Of a DNA stretch of 49,886 nt, positions 15,725-23,796 are shown in pieces. Source of the DNA: Rikenellaceae bacterium (GTDB lineage Bacteria > Bacteroidota > Bacteroidia > Bacteroidales > Rikenellaceae). A program made the translations under genes and the position numbers. The stretch covers positions 1 through 49,886 of the forward strand of contig SUZG01000012.1 in assembly GCA_015060015.1 (NCBI GenBank), given 5' to 3'. The stretch's first letter is position 1; the number at the start of each line of letters is the position of its first letter. Below the pieces are notes generated by a model. The model was given only the letters and a program-made list of their open reading frames with translations, ran no database searches and was not told the origin of the DNA.

Positions 15725-17515
15725 TTACTTATTCTTCTCCATTGCGGCCTTCAACTCGGCCAAACCTGCGATGTCACCCAAAGTGGTCTTCTCAACAGAA
15801 GCGTTAATCTTCTTAACAGAAGCCTTTGCAGCATCAGCAGCAGCCTTCTTCTCAGCCTTCTCGGCAGCAACCTCGGCACGCTTTACCTCCTCGAAAATAC
15901 GAGAGTGTGAAAGAGTGATACGCTTTGTTGCCTTTGAGAACTCGATAACCTTGAACTCGGCAGTCTCACCAGCCTTCAAAGTTGTGCCATCCTCCTTAAC
16001 GAGCTGCTTTGCAGGTGCGAAACCTGTGATGTTCTCGCCCAAAACTACGATAGCACCCTTGTCGTTGAGCTCGCTGATAGTAGCAGTGTGAACAGTATCA
16101 ACTGCAAACTTGCTCTCGATCTCGTTCCAAGGATTCTCCTCCAACTGCTTGTGACCAAGGCTCAAGCGACGGTTCTCCTTGTCACTCTCCAATACTACAA
16201 CCTCGATCTCTGCACCAATCTGAGTAAACTCGCTGGGGTGCTTAACCTTCTTTGTCCAGCTCAAATCAGAGATGTGGATAAGGCCATCGATGCCCTCCTC
16301 GATCTCTACGAATACGCCGAAGTTAGTGAAGTTGCGAACCTTTGCAGTGCACTTTGCACCAACAGGATACTTGGCGTCAATGCCCTCCCATGGATCGGGT
16401 GTGAGCTGCTTGATGCCGAGTGACATCTTACGCTCCTCGCGGTCCAAAGTAAGGATAACTGCCTCTACCTCGTCGCCAACCTTCAGGAACTCCTGTGCTG
16501 AACGGAGGTGCTGGCTCCAAGACATCTCTGAAACATGGATAAGACCCTCTACGCCGGTTGCAATCTCAACGAATGCACCGTAGTCAGCCATAACAACAAC
16601 CTTACCCTTAACCTTGTCGCCTACCTTCAAGTCTGCGTCCAAAGCCTCCCAAGGATGAGCTGTGAGCTGCTTCAAGCCGAGTGCGATACGCTTCTTCTGC
16701 TCGTCGAAATCGATGATAACAACGTTGAGCTTCTGATCCAAAGCAACGATCTCCTCGGGGTGATTTACACGGCCCCAAGACAAATCTGTGATGTGAATCA
16801 AACCATCAACACCACCCAAGTCGATGAATACACCGTAGTTAGTGATGTTCTTAACAGTACCCTCAAGGATCTGGCCCTTCTCAAGCTTTGACATGATAAC
16901 CTGCTTCTGAGCCTCCAACTCTGCCTCGATGAGAGCCTTGTGAGATACTACTACATTGCGGAACTCCTGGTTGATCTTAACAACCTTGAACTCCATAGTC
17001 TTGTCTACGTAAACATCGTAGTCGCGGATAGGCTTCACGTCAATCTGTGAGCCGGGCAAGAATGCCTCGATACCGAATACATCTACGATCATACCGCCCT
17101 TAGTGCGGCACTTAACGTAACCCTTGATAATCTCGTCGTTGTTCAAAGCCTCGTTTACACGATCCCAAGACTTGAGCTGACGAGCCTTCTTGTGTGAGAG
17201 TGCCAAAGCACCACCCTTGTCCTCTACTGACTCAACGTAAACCTCAACCTTGTCGCCAACTGCGAGCTCTGGGTTGTAGCGGAACTCGGTAGCCTGAATC
17301 ATACCCTCACTCTTGTAGCCGATGTTTACGGTTACCTCGCGCTTGTTGATCTCGCTAACGGTACCCTCAACAACCTCACCAACAGCGATGTTAGAGAGAG
17401 TCTTGTCATAAGCCTCGGCAACCTGCTCCTTTGACTGGTCACCATAAAGACCCAAATCGTTCTCAAACGCGTTCCAATCGAAACCCTCGTTTGCTACATT
17501 CTTAATTTCTTCCAT
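15725..17515 (-). CDS. rpsA: 30S ribosomal protein S1
   Basis: S1 binds mRNA and helps it onto the 30S subunit. The 596-aa product has six S1/OB repeats at about residues 43-106, 124-190, 212-280, 297-365, 383-452 and 469-537. Repeats 3-5 carry the strongest signature (for example GVFIDLGGVDGLIHITDLSW). The start is supported by the conserved acidic N-terminal region. A Lys/Ala-rich tail follows domain six. Bacteroidetes mRNAs often lack Shine-Dalgarno sites and S1 is thought to matter more there; that is background. It is monocistronic with its own promoter and a ~95-nt leader. Confidence 0.97.
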   Translation of the reverse strand: MEEIKNVANEGFDWNAFENDLGLYGDQSKEQVAEAYDKTLSNIAVGEVVEGTVSEINKREVTVNIGYKSEGMIQATEFRYNPELAVGDKVEVYVESVEDKGGALALSHKKARQLKSWDRVNEALNNDEIIKGYVKCRTKGGMIVDVFGIEAFLPGSQIDVKPIRDYDVYVDKTMEFKVVKINQEFRNVVVSHKALIEAELEAQKQVIMSKLEKGQILEGTVKNITNYGVFIDLGGVDGLIHITDLSWGRVNHPEEIVALDQKLNVVIIDFDEQKKRIALGLKQLTAHPWEALDADLKVGDKVKGKVVVMADYGAFVEIATGVEGLIHVSEMSWSQHLRSAQEFLKVGDEVEAVILTLDREERKMSLGIKQLTPDPWEGIDAKYPVGAKCTAKVRNFTNFGVFVEIEEGIDGLIHISDLSWTKKVKHPSEFTQIGAEIEVVVLESDKENRRLSLGHKQLEENPWNEIESKFAVDTVHTATISELNDKGAIVVLGENITGFAPAKQLVKEDGTTLKAGETAEFKVIEFSKATKRITLSHSRIFEEVKRAEVAAEKAEKKAAADAAKASVKKINASVEKTTLGDIAGLAELKAAMEKNK

Positions 17516-17615
17516 AATTTTTTTGGAATGTTTTGCGATACAATCGCCCGTTAAATTGTTAATAATTAATTAGTTATACGCGTCATTATGCGTATGTACG
17601 CACACGAAGCGACTG

Positions 17616-17646
17616 CAAAGATAACGCTTTTTGATTAAAAATCAAC
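17616..17646 (-). promoter_or_regulatory. Promoter of rpsA
   Basis: On the minus strand GTTG (17646-17643), 19 bp, TATCTTTG (17623-17616). The ~95-nt leader contains CGTCATTATGCGTATG-like short repeats and could carry S1 autoregulation; that is speculation. Confidence 0.6.
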
Positions 17647-17759
17647 AGTTTAGTGCTAATTTTTTTTCAGAAAGATGCTGATGTGTGGGCGGTTGTGAGG
17701 AAGGCGTAATTTGGTTGATAATTGGTTGATAAAAAGAGTATGTTTTTTCGCTTTTCTGC

Positions 17760-17790
17760 TTTGCGTTTTAGCCTTTATTGCTTATCTTTG
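17760..17790 (+). promoter_or_regulatory. Promoter of the glycosyltransferase-sigma operon
   Basis: TTTG (17760-17763), 19 bp, TATCTTTG (17783-17790), a perfect match. It sets the ATG at 17815 as the start and excludes the longer reading from 17722. Confidence 0.75.
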
Positions 17791-17814
17791 CACGACGAAA
17801 GAATAAGGGTAAAT

Positions 17815-18972
17815 ATGCACTTGATTGATAATATTTTACAACACTATGGCTGGCAGGGTATGTCGCTGGCTATCATTATTTTATTGCTTTTTGTAATTCA
17901 GCTGTGGTACTACCTCGTGCGGTATGGCAGGGTGAGCCGTTACCGCAACTCACGCCGCAAGAAGAAGCTCTCGACCGAGCCACCCGTATCGGTCATCGTG
18001 CCGATGTTTGCGGAGGACTATACCTATCTCGAAACAACACTCCCGCAGCTGCTGGGTCAGCAGTATGCTGCAACCTATGAGGTTGTGGTGGTCTATGTGG
18101 GTTCCGACCGCGATTTCTACGAGGAGCTGACACGTATGCGACAGTGGCATCCGACGCTTATCGTGACGAAGATTGAGTTCAATCCTCGCTTCCCCATATC
18201 GGTCAAGATGGCTCTGAATGTGGGTATCAAGGCTGCCAATAACGAGCATATCCTCATCACGACAACCGACTCTACACCCGCCTCGCAGCAGTGGCTGGCG
18301 ATGATGGGCAAGGCCTTTATGCGTGGCGATATAGTGCTGGGTTACACGCTGTTGGAGCAGAAGGCAGGGCTGGCTAACTACCTGATGCGTGCCTCGCGTC
18401 TGCAAATGTCGATGTATTGGCTTGCGGCGGCGGTCAAGGGGCAGACTTATCGTGGCTCACGAAATAATTTCGGCTTTACGAAGAGCATCTATTTCAAGCA
18501 TAAGGGCTTCAACTTCCTCAATATGAACATTGGCGAGGAGGACCTCTTTGTGCAGCAGATTGCAAAGCCCAACAACGTCAGCGTGGTGCTTATCCCCAAA
18601 GGCTCGATGATAGAGCTCCCGTGGGGCGGTCTGGGCTGGTGGCTCTCGCAGTTGCGACACTTCGGCTCGGCCTATCGTTTCTATCCGCAGACTGTACGTA
18701 ACGCTGTGGAGTGGGATTTGGGTAGTCAGGTGCTGTTCTTCCTGACGGTGCTTACGGCGTTGATTTTTATGCCGTTGGAGTTTAAGTTAGCGGTGTTGCT
18801 GCTGCTTGTCATACGCTATGTGGTGGCTGCACTGCGTGTGCGTTCTGTTGCCAAGCGAGTAGGCGAGAAGGGTATGGCTCTGCGATACTTCCTCTTCGAT
18901 ATGTTCAACCCTCTGATGATGTTGCTGGTGCGAATTATGCTTGTGCGTAAAGACGATACCGTATGGAGATAG
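17815..18972 (+). CDS. Membrane-anchored family 2 glycosyltransferase
   Basis: This 385-aa GT2 enzyme should transfer a sugar from a nucleotide donor at the inner membrane. An N-terminal transmembrane helix (MSLAIIILLLFVIQLWYYLV) is followed by the GT-A domain: VSVIVPMFAEDYTYLETTL, the nucleotide-binding region, ILITTTDSTPASQQWL in the DxD position (here TDS), and NIGEEDLFVQQI as the ED-type catalytic region. Two or three C-terminal hydrophobic segments follow. Bacteroidetes homologues are annotated simply as glycosyltransferase. The DxD motif is atypical. Its stop overlaps the next ATG by ten bases. Confidence 0.85.
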   Translation: MHLIDNILQHYGWQGMSLAIIILLLFVIQLWYYLVRYGRVSRYRNSRRKKKLSTEPPVSVIVPMFAEDYTYLETTLPQLLGQQYAATYEVVVVYVGSDRDFYEELTRMRQWHPTLIVTKIEFNPRFPISVKMALNVGIKAANNEHILITTTDSTPASQQWLAMMGKAFMRGDIVLGYTLLEQKAGLANYLMRASRLQMSMYWLAAAVKGQTYRGSRNNFGFTKSIYFKHKGFNFLNMNIGEEDLFVQQIAKPNNVSVVLIPKGSMIELPWGGLGWWLSQLRHFGSAYRFYPQTVRNAVEWDLGSQVLFFLTVLTALIFMPLEFKLAVLLLLVIRYVVAALRVRSVAKRVGEKGMALRYFLFDMFNPLMMLLVRIMLVRKDDTVWR

Positions 18973-19526
18973 CCGATTACATAATTGCCGAGGATAAGGA
19001 GCTGGTTGCATTGACACTCGGGGGCGATGATATAGCCTTTGAGTATCTTTTCAACCGTTACAGCGATGCCATACGAAGGCTCTTTCAGCATCGTTCCACA
19101 TCGCCTGCCGATACCGAAGATTTGTTGCAGGAGACCTTCATCAAGGTCTATGTCAATCTGCATCGCTACTCTCCTTCTTACACCTTCGGTCAGTGGGTAT
19201 ATACCATAGCCCGCAATACGCATATCGACTTTGAACGCTGCCGACAGGAGAATATCCCTATCAACGAGAAGTTCTCGGCACCGGTGGCAAGTACGCCTTC
19301 GCCAGAGGAGAATCTCATAAGCCTGCAACAGCGTTCACAGATTGAGAATTACATAGGTTGCCTGCCGGATCAGTATCGTCAGCTCTTCACTATGCGTTTT
19401 TTAGAAGATTACTCCTACGAGGAGATTGCCGAGAAGTTGCAGATGCCTATGGGTACGGTCAAGACCCGTATTCATCGTGCCCGCGAGAAGATGTGTAGGC
19501 TTATACTCGAGGGTGAAAAACATTGA
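18963..19526 (+). CDS. ECF-type RNA polymerase sigma factor
   Basis: This 187-aa protein has the two ECF sigma domains. Sigma-2 (~20-95) includes FEYLFNRYSDAIRRLF, DTEDLLQETFIKVYVNLHRY and FGQWVYTIARNTHIDFER. Sigma-4 (~125-180) includes YRQLFTMRFLEDYSYEEIAEKLQMPMGTVKTRIHRAREKM. It would direct RNA polymerase to a specific promoter set. The ATG lies inside the end of the glycosyltransferase gene, so the two are coupled. No anti-sigma gene follows; the next DNA is a repeat element and a convergent gene. Control may therefore be by transcription or by an anti-sigma elsewhere. Confidence 0.93.
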   Translation: MEIADYIIAEDKELVALTLGGDDIAFEYLFNRYSDAIRRLFQHRSTSPADTEDLLQETFIKVYVNLHRYSPSYTFGQWVYTIARNTHIDFERCRQENIPINEKFSAPVASTPSPEENLISLQQRSQIENYIGCLPDQYRQLFTMRFLEDYSYEEIAEKLQMPMGTVKTRIHRAREKMCRLILEGEKH

Positions 19527-19530
19527 GTGA

Positions 19531-19651
19531 GTGGCTGAATAAAAAGCCTATTTTGTCGTTATGCTTGCCCTCAAAATGCTCATTTACGCCATAGTAAACT
19601 CCGCTTTTTCGGGCTTCGCAGGCCTAAAACTACATCTTTTTATTCAACCAC
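19531..19651. repeat. 121-bp element with 16-bp terminal inverted repeats
   Basis: GTGGCTGAATAAAAAG (19531-19546) and CTTTTTATTCAACCAC (19636-19651) are inverted copies with one mismatch. The inside has no ORF. This is the layout of a miniature inverted-repeat element. No clear target duplication is seen. It follows the sigma factor stop by 4 bp. Confidence 0.65.
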
Positions 19652-19657
19652 AGAGAG

Positions 19658-19708
19658 AGCCTATTTTGTCGTTATGCTCGCCCTCAAAATGCTCATTTAC
19701 GCCATAGT
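19658..19708. repeat. 51-bp direct repeat of the element's left half
   Basis: This segment copies 19545-19595 with a single mismatch (CTCG versus CTTG). It is followed by two short copies of ACCATATAAAACAA (near 19710 and 19729). The whole gap from 19527 to 19793 is thus repeat material and a terminator. Confidence 0.85.
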
Positions 19709-19742
19709 GACCATATAAAACAATAGTAACCATATAAAACAA

Positions 19743-19776
19743 CAAAGGCTACCCCGACAGGATAGCCTTTTGTTTT
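19743..19776. terminator. Terminator between sigma factor and frr
   Basis: AAAGGCTA and TAGCCTTT pair around CCCCGACAGGA, followed by TGTTTTGTT on the plus strand. It probably also serves frr on the minus strand. Confidence 0.7.
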
Positions 19777-19793
19777 GTTGCATACGTCGATGA

Positions 19794-20351
19794 TTAGACA
19801 GTCATAATCTCCTTCTCCTTGGCTGCCATCAACTCGTCAAGCATCTTCGAGAACTTCTCCAGAAGCTTCTGTGCCTGTGTCTCGCCATCCTTGGCCTCAT
19901 CCTCGGGCATACCCTCTTTCTGTGCCTTCTTGAACGCCTCCACAGCATCACGGCGTGCATTACGCAAACTGATGCGGGCATTCTCGCCGACACCCTTAAC
20001 CTGCTTTACCAGCTCCTTACGGCGTTCCTCTGTAAGGGGTGGAATGGTAAGGCGGATAGTCTCGCCGTTGTTCGACGGTGTAAGGCCGATATTTGAGTCG
20101 AGGATAGCCTTCTCGATGGGACGAATCATATTCTTGTCCCACGGCTGAATGAGTATGGTGCGTGCATCGGGAACGGTAACACTCGCCACGCCCGATACGG
20201 GAGTCTGTGAGCCGTAGTAGTCCACAAATACGCTGTTCAATACGTTGGTAGATGCCTTGCCGGCACGAATATTAAGAAGCTCCTCGTCGAGGTGCTCCAC
20301 CGTACGCTTCATACGGTCGGTTGCTTCGCTGATGATAGTTTTTGTATCCAT
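19794..20351 (-). CDS. frr: Ribosome recycling factor
   Basis: RRF, with EF-G, splits post-termination ribosomes. From the ATG at 20351 the product is 185 aa, the family's usual length. It has the three-helix-bundle/beta-domain pattern: MKRTVEHLDEELLNIRAGKAS, LIQPWDKNMIRPIEKAIL, IRLTIPPLTEERRKELVKQ, and ISLRNARRDAVEAFKKAQK. An in-frame upstream extension to 20411 is rejected because it would run into the tlpA gene and lengthen the family N-terminus. It is the third gene of a pyrH-tlpA-frr operon. Confidence 0.97.
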   Translation of the reverse strand: MDTKTIISEATDRMKRTVEHLDEELLNIRAGKASTNVLNSVFVDYYGSQTPVSGVASVTVPDARTILIQPWDKNMIRPIEKAILDSNIGLTPSNNGETIRLTIPPLTEERRKELVKQVKGVGENARISLRNARRDAVEAFKKAQKEGMPEDEAKDGETQAQKLLEKFSKMLDELMAAKEKEIMTV

Positions 20352-20382
20352 AGTAGTTTTTATTTGAATTTTATCTTTTCTC

Positions 20383-20922
20383 TTACTCCAACGCCTGTGT
20401 GATGGCGGCAATCAACTCGTTGAACTCCTTGTCGTCGTAGCCTACCGACACATAGACAACCTTGCCATCCTTGCCGATGAGGAAGTTGCGGGGGATGTAG
20501 TTGGTGGCATACTTGCGGAAGATAGACTGGTTGCTATCCAGACCCATAGGGAAGGTGTAGCCCATCTTTTGGCGGAAGGCCTCCACAGCCGAACGCTTCT
20601 CGCCACGCGAAATGGGCAGGAAGAGAAACGGCTGACCCTCAAAGCGGTCGATGATATCCTTCTCTACGCGTTTCAGCTCCTCGCGACAGGGAGGACACCA
20701 TGTGGCCCAGAAATTAACCAGCACCACCTTGCCTTTGAGCTCGGAGAGGGTTATGCTGCTGCCGTCAAACATCTCCACCGTAAAGTCGGGAGCATCCATA
20801 CCTGCCTTGACGATAGTGGTTCGGGCAATATCCTCCTGTGCCTGTGCGGTGGTGGGGTGTGCTATGCAGAAGATGGCAACAAGTGCCAGCACTGATAACG
20901 CTTTAAGACAAATGTTTTTCAT
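20383..20922 (-). CDS. TlpA-like thiol-disulfide oxidoreductase
   Basis: This 179-aa exported thioredoxin-fold protein has a signal peptide (ALSVLALVAIFCIAHPTTAQA, cut near residue 28). The redoxin domain contains APDFTVEMFDGSSITLSELKGKVVLVNFWATWCPPC, with active-site Cys76 and Cys79, and the cis-Pro region TNYIPRNFLIGKDG. It would reduce or exchange disulfides in the periplasm. It sits between pyrH (18-bp gap) and frr (31-bp gap), two genes that are usually neighbours, so it looks inserted into that operon. Confidence 0.92.
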   Translation of the reverse strand: MKNICLKALSVLALVAIFCIAHPTTAQAQEDIARTTIVKAGMDAPDFTVEMFDGSSITLSELKGKVVLVNFWATWCPPCREELKRVEKDIIDRFEGQPFLFLPISRGEKRSAVEAFRQKMGYTFPMGLDSNQSIFRKYATNYIPRNFLIGKDGKVVYVSVGYDDKEFNELIAAITQALE

Positions 20923-20940
20923 AGCTTTAATCTTTTTAAG

Positions 20941-21651
20941 TTACTCTTTACAAACAAGTGTTCCGATGCTCTCGCCGTCAAGTACCTTTTGCAGATTTCC
21001 TTTGGTATCCATATCAAAGACGATGATATCCAGCCCGTTCTCCTTGCAGAGTGTGAAGGCTGTCATATCCATAACCTTCAGGTTGCGGGTATATACCTCG
21101 TCAAATGTTATGCGGTCAAACTTCGTTGCCGTGGGGTCCTTCTCGGGGTCTGCCGTATAGACACCATCTACGCGAGTGCCCTTGAACATAACCTCTGCCT
21201 CAATCTCTATGCCACGCAGTGCCGAAGCGGTGTCGGTTGAGAAGTAGGGGTTGGATGTGCCACCGCCGATGATGACCACATAACCAGCCTCCAACAGCTC
21301 TATCGCCTTTGCCTTTGAGTAGTACTCGCCGATAGGCTCCATGCGTATAGAGGTCAAAACCTTGGCCTTCACGCCATTGTCCTCCAATGCCGACTGCAAG
21401 GCGAGGGAGTTGATTATTGTCGCCAGCATACCCATCTGGTCGCCCTTCACGCGGTCGAAGCCCTTCTTTGCACCTTGCAGACCTCGGAAGATGTTACCTC
21501 CGCCTATGACGATGCCTATCTGCACGCCTGTTGCCTGTGCCGCCTTAATCTGCTCGGCATAAGATTGAAGTACCTGTGGCGAGAGGCCGAAGCCCTGCTC
21601 TCCTTGCAGCGATTCGCCACTGAGTTTGAGAAGTATTCTCTTGTATTTCAT
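20941..21651 (-). CDS. pyrH: Uridylate kinase (UMP kinase)
   Basis: PyrH phosphorylates UMP to UDP with ATP and belongs to the amino-acid-kinase fold, unlike eukaryotic UMP kinases. The 236-aa product shows YKRILLKLSGESL at the N-terminus, GIVIGGGNIFRG for phosphate binding, DQMGMLATIINSLALQ, and the ATP-binding VIIGGGTSNPYFSTD then TRVDGVYTADPEKD. Length is normal. It is the first gene of pyrH-tlpA-frr, with a promoter at 21684-21716. Confidence 0.97.
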   Translation of the reverse strand: MKYKRILLKLSGESLQGEQGFGLSPQVLQSYAEQIKAAQATGVQIGIVIGGGNIFRGLQGAKKGFDRVKGDQMGMLATIINSLALQSALEDNGVKAKVLTSIRMEPIGEYYSKAKAIELLEAGYVVIIGGGTSNPYFSTDTASALRGIEIEAEVMFKGTRVDGVYTADPEKDPTATKFDRITFDEVYTRNLKVMDMTAFTLCKENGLDIIVFDMDTKGNLQKVLDGESIGTLVCKE

Positions 21652-21683
21652 ATTGTATATCGTTTTATCTAATTATCTAAATG

Positions 21684-21716
21684 CGAAGATAAGAAAAAAT
21701 CTTGATATCTCGCAAT
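21684..21716 (-). promoter_or_regulatory. Promoter of the pyrH operon
   Basis: On the minus strand ATTG (21716-21713), 21 bp, TATCTTCG (21691-21684), about 33 nt before the pyrH ATG. Confidence 0.5.
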
Positions 21717-21787
21717 GCGGAGGCTCTTTTTTGCTCTGCTTTTTTCTTTTGAGGTATATTCGGGGCTTTTTTGCGGGCGAGAGGGGT

Positions 21788-21927
21788 GTCGGTCGGGCGA
21801 GGTTGCCTGCGTCGGTTGGGCGAGGTTGCCTGCGTCGGTTGGATGATGTGGCGTGTCGGTTGGGCGAGGTTGCCTGCGTCGGTTGGATGATGTGGCGTGT
21901 CGGTTGGGTGAGGTTGCCTGCGTCGGT
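21788..21927. repeat. GC-rich tandem array of alternating 23- and 21-bp units
   Basis: Six units each begin GTCGGT. Four are 23 bp ending GGCGAGGTTGCCTGC-like; two are 21 bp ending GGATGATGTGGCGT. The order is 23, 23, 21, 23, 21, 23, so the last four units are a duplicated 44-bp pair. It lies in the pyrH/SPT-like intergenic region. No protein is supported. Confidence 0.9.
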
Positions 21928-22007
21928 CAATAAGTATAAATGCGTATTTTCTGCCGGCATATACTCCAATTCTTGCCTATTGGTGGCTAATCATACGATT
22001 TTTTTAC

Positions 22008-22015
22008 TATTTTTG
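22008..22015 (+). promoter_or_regulatory. -7 box of the SPT-like gene
   Basis: TATTTTTG matches the consensus, 75 bp before the ATG at 22090. The -33 box is not clear. The leader includes a short hairpin GAGGGC-TGT-GCCCTC at 22031-22045. Confidence 0.5.
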
Positions 22016-22089
22016 TACGCGTTAAAAGCGGAGGGCTGTGCCCTCGCAACAGAGTGTTGAAAGAAAATCTTAAACTCAATAGAAAAACT

Positions 22090-23361
22090 ATGGTAGATAT
22101 TTTCGAAAGATTAGAGAAGAATACCGGTGGCCCGATTGGTCAGTATATGCAGTTGGTACACGGTTATTTTGCATTCCCGAAGTTGGAGGGCGAGTTGGGC
22201 CCACATATGCGTTTTCGTGGTAAGATGATGCTCAACTGGAGCCTTAACAACTATCTCGGTCTGGCTAACCACCCCGAGGTACGCAAGGCTGATGCTGCCG
22301 GTGCAGCCGAGTTCGGTATGGCAGCTCCTATGGGTGCTCGTATGATGAGTGGTCAGACAAAGTACCACGAGCAGCTGGAACGCGAGCTGGCAGAGTTCGT
22401 AGGCAAGGAGGATGCCTTCCTTCTGAACTTTGGTTATCAGGGTATGATTTCTATCATCGACTGCTTGCTCTCGCCTCGCGACGTGGTGGTTTATGATGCA
22501 GAGTGTCACGCTTGTATCATCGACGGCTTGCGTATGCACAAGGGTAAGCGTTTCGTATATGCACACAACAACGAGGAGTCACTCCGCTTGCAGTTGAAGC
22601 ACGCTACCGAGCTTGCAGAGGAGCAGCGTGGTGGTGTCTTGGTCATCACCGAGGGTGTCTTCGGTATGAAGGGTGACCTCGGCTTCCTCGATGTTATCGT
22701 GAAGGCAAAGAAGGACTTCAACTTCCGTCTGCTGGTTGATGATGCTCACGGCTTCGGTACTATGGGCCCGGGCGGTCGCGGTACAGCGGCTCACTTCGGC
22801 GTTATCGACGGCGTGGATGTCTTGTTCAACACCTTCGCAAAGTCTATGGCCGGTATCGGTGCGTTTGTCAGCGGTCCACGCTGGTTGATTAACCTCTTCC
22901 GCTACAATATGCGTTCACAGCTCTACGCAAAGTCATTGCCTATGCCTATGGTTATCGGTGCTTTGAAGCGTTTGGAGCTTATCCGCAATCACCCTGAGTA
23001 TCAGGAGAAGTTGTGGGAGATTACCCGTGCTATTCAGACAGGTTTCAAGGAGAATGGCTTCGAGATTGGCGTTACGCAGTCGCCCGTTACTCCCGTCTAT
23101 ATGAAGGGCGGTAACGAGGAGGGTACCAACCTCATCGTCGATTTGCGTGAGAACTATGGTATCTTCTGCTCTATCGTAATCTATCCCGTTATTCCGAAGG
23201 GCGAGATTATCCTTCGCATCATCCCCACCGCAGCACATACCTTGGAGGATGTTCAGCGTACTATCGAGGCGTTCAAGGCTGTGCGTGAGAAGTTCGATGC
23301 AGGCTACTATGCATCGATGCCTATCCCGCAGAAGGCCGACCCTGAGTTCAAGGTGCGATAA
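22090..23361 (+). CDS. Alpha-oxoamine synthase: serine palmitoyltransferase or cysteate acyltransferase
   Basis: This 423-aa PLP enzyme condenses an amino acid with an acyl thioester, releasing CO2. Bacteroidetes use such enzymes for sphingolipids (SPT, serine) or sulfonolipids (CFAT, cysteate). The fold is clear: NWSLNNYLGLANHPEV, His140 (stacks on PLP), VDDAHGFGTMG (Asp217/Asp218, His220) and the Schiff-base lysine Lys251 in TFAKSMAGIGAF, a variant typical of the Bacteroidetes SPT/CFAT group. I chose the ATG at 22090; a GTG at 22054 is possible. Alistipes make sulfonolipids, so both functions are open. It is monocistronic and ends at a terminator. Confidence 0.88.
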   Translation: MVDIFERLEKNTGGPIGQYMQLVHGYFAFPKLEGELGPHMRFRGKMMLNWSLNNYLGLANHPEVRKADAAGAAEFGMAAPMGARMMSGQTKYHEQLERELAEFVGKEDAFLLNFGYQGMISIIDCLLSPRDVVVYDAECHACIIDGLRMHKGKRFVYAHNNEESLRLQLKHATELAEEQRGGVLVITEGVFGMKGDLGFLDVIVKAKKDFNFRLLVDDAHGFGTMGPGGRGTAAHFGVIDGVDVLFNTFAKSMAGIGAFVSGPRWLINLFRYNMRSQLYAKSLPMPMVIGALKRLELIRNHPEYQEKLWEITRAIQTGFKENGFEIGVTQSPVTPVYMKGGNEEGTNLIVDLRENYGIFCSIVIYPVIPKGEIILRIIPTAAHTLEDVQRTIEAFKAVREKFDAGYYASMPIPQKADPEFKVR

Positions 23362-23383
23362 GCCGTTGTGGTATAAATATTTG

Positions 23384-23413
23384 AGCCGTCCCGTTTGGGG
23401 GCGGCTTTTTTTT
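23384..23413 (+). terminator. Terminator of the SPT-like gene
   Basis: AGCCGTCCC and GGGGCGGCT pair around GTTTG, followed by TTTTTTTTG. Confidence 0.85.
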
Positions 23414-23414
23414 G

Positions 23415-23711
23415 TTACAAAGTTACAAGTGTTACACCCCTGTAACGCCTGTAACGGTTGTAACGCTTGTAACGGCTGTAATGGTTGTAATGACTGTAAT
23501 GACTGTAATGACTGTAATGACTGTAATGACTGTAATGACTGTAATGACTGTAATGACTGTAATGGCTGTAACGGTGTAACGGTGTAACGGCTGTAACGCC
23601 TGTAACGGCTGTAACTTTTTAGGGAGTTTAGGGAGTTTAGTGAGTTTAGGGACTATGCAAAAGCATCCTTAAATTCCTTAAATTCCTTAAATTCCCTAAT
23701 TTCTCTAAAAT
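23415..23711 (+). repeat. Mosaic repeat element, left copy
   Basis: Four blocks run in order. Block A (23415-~23616) is mostly 9-mers TGTAAYGNC, including eight perfect TGTAATGAC units at 23486-23557. Block B (~23620-23652) repeats GTTTAGGGA. Block C is the palindrome ATGC-AAAA-GCAT (23655-23666). Block D (~23668-23711) repeats TTAAATTCC and ends CTCTAAAAT. The same order recurs as a reverse complement at 24993-25216. Confidence 0.93.
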
Positions 23712-23763
23712 GGCGGTGGGTGGTCGGCGTGTCGGGCCCAAACCACAAAATAGCGAAAAAATA

Positions 23764-23780
23764 TACCCACATAGTGGGTA
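23764..23780. promoter_or_regulatory. Candidate operator upstream of tgt
   Basis: TACCCAC and GTGGGTA are perfect 7-bp inverted repeats with a 3-bp spacer. They cover the -33 region of the tgt promoter, where a repressor or activator would act. A third GTGGGTT follows at about 23804. The binding protein is unknown. Confidence 0.4.
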
Positions 23781-23796
23781 AGTCATAAAAAAGTGC

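Noticed and set aside
23249..23587. ORF with repeated Cys-Asn-Asp triplets
   Set aside because: It is a by-product of a 9-bp tandem repeat, which is open in several frames. It overlaps the SPT-like gene and has no start context or homologue I know.
23441..23620. CRISPR array
   Set aside because: Units are 9 bp and contiguous, with no spacers and no cas genes.
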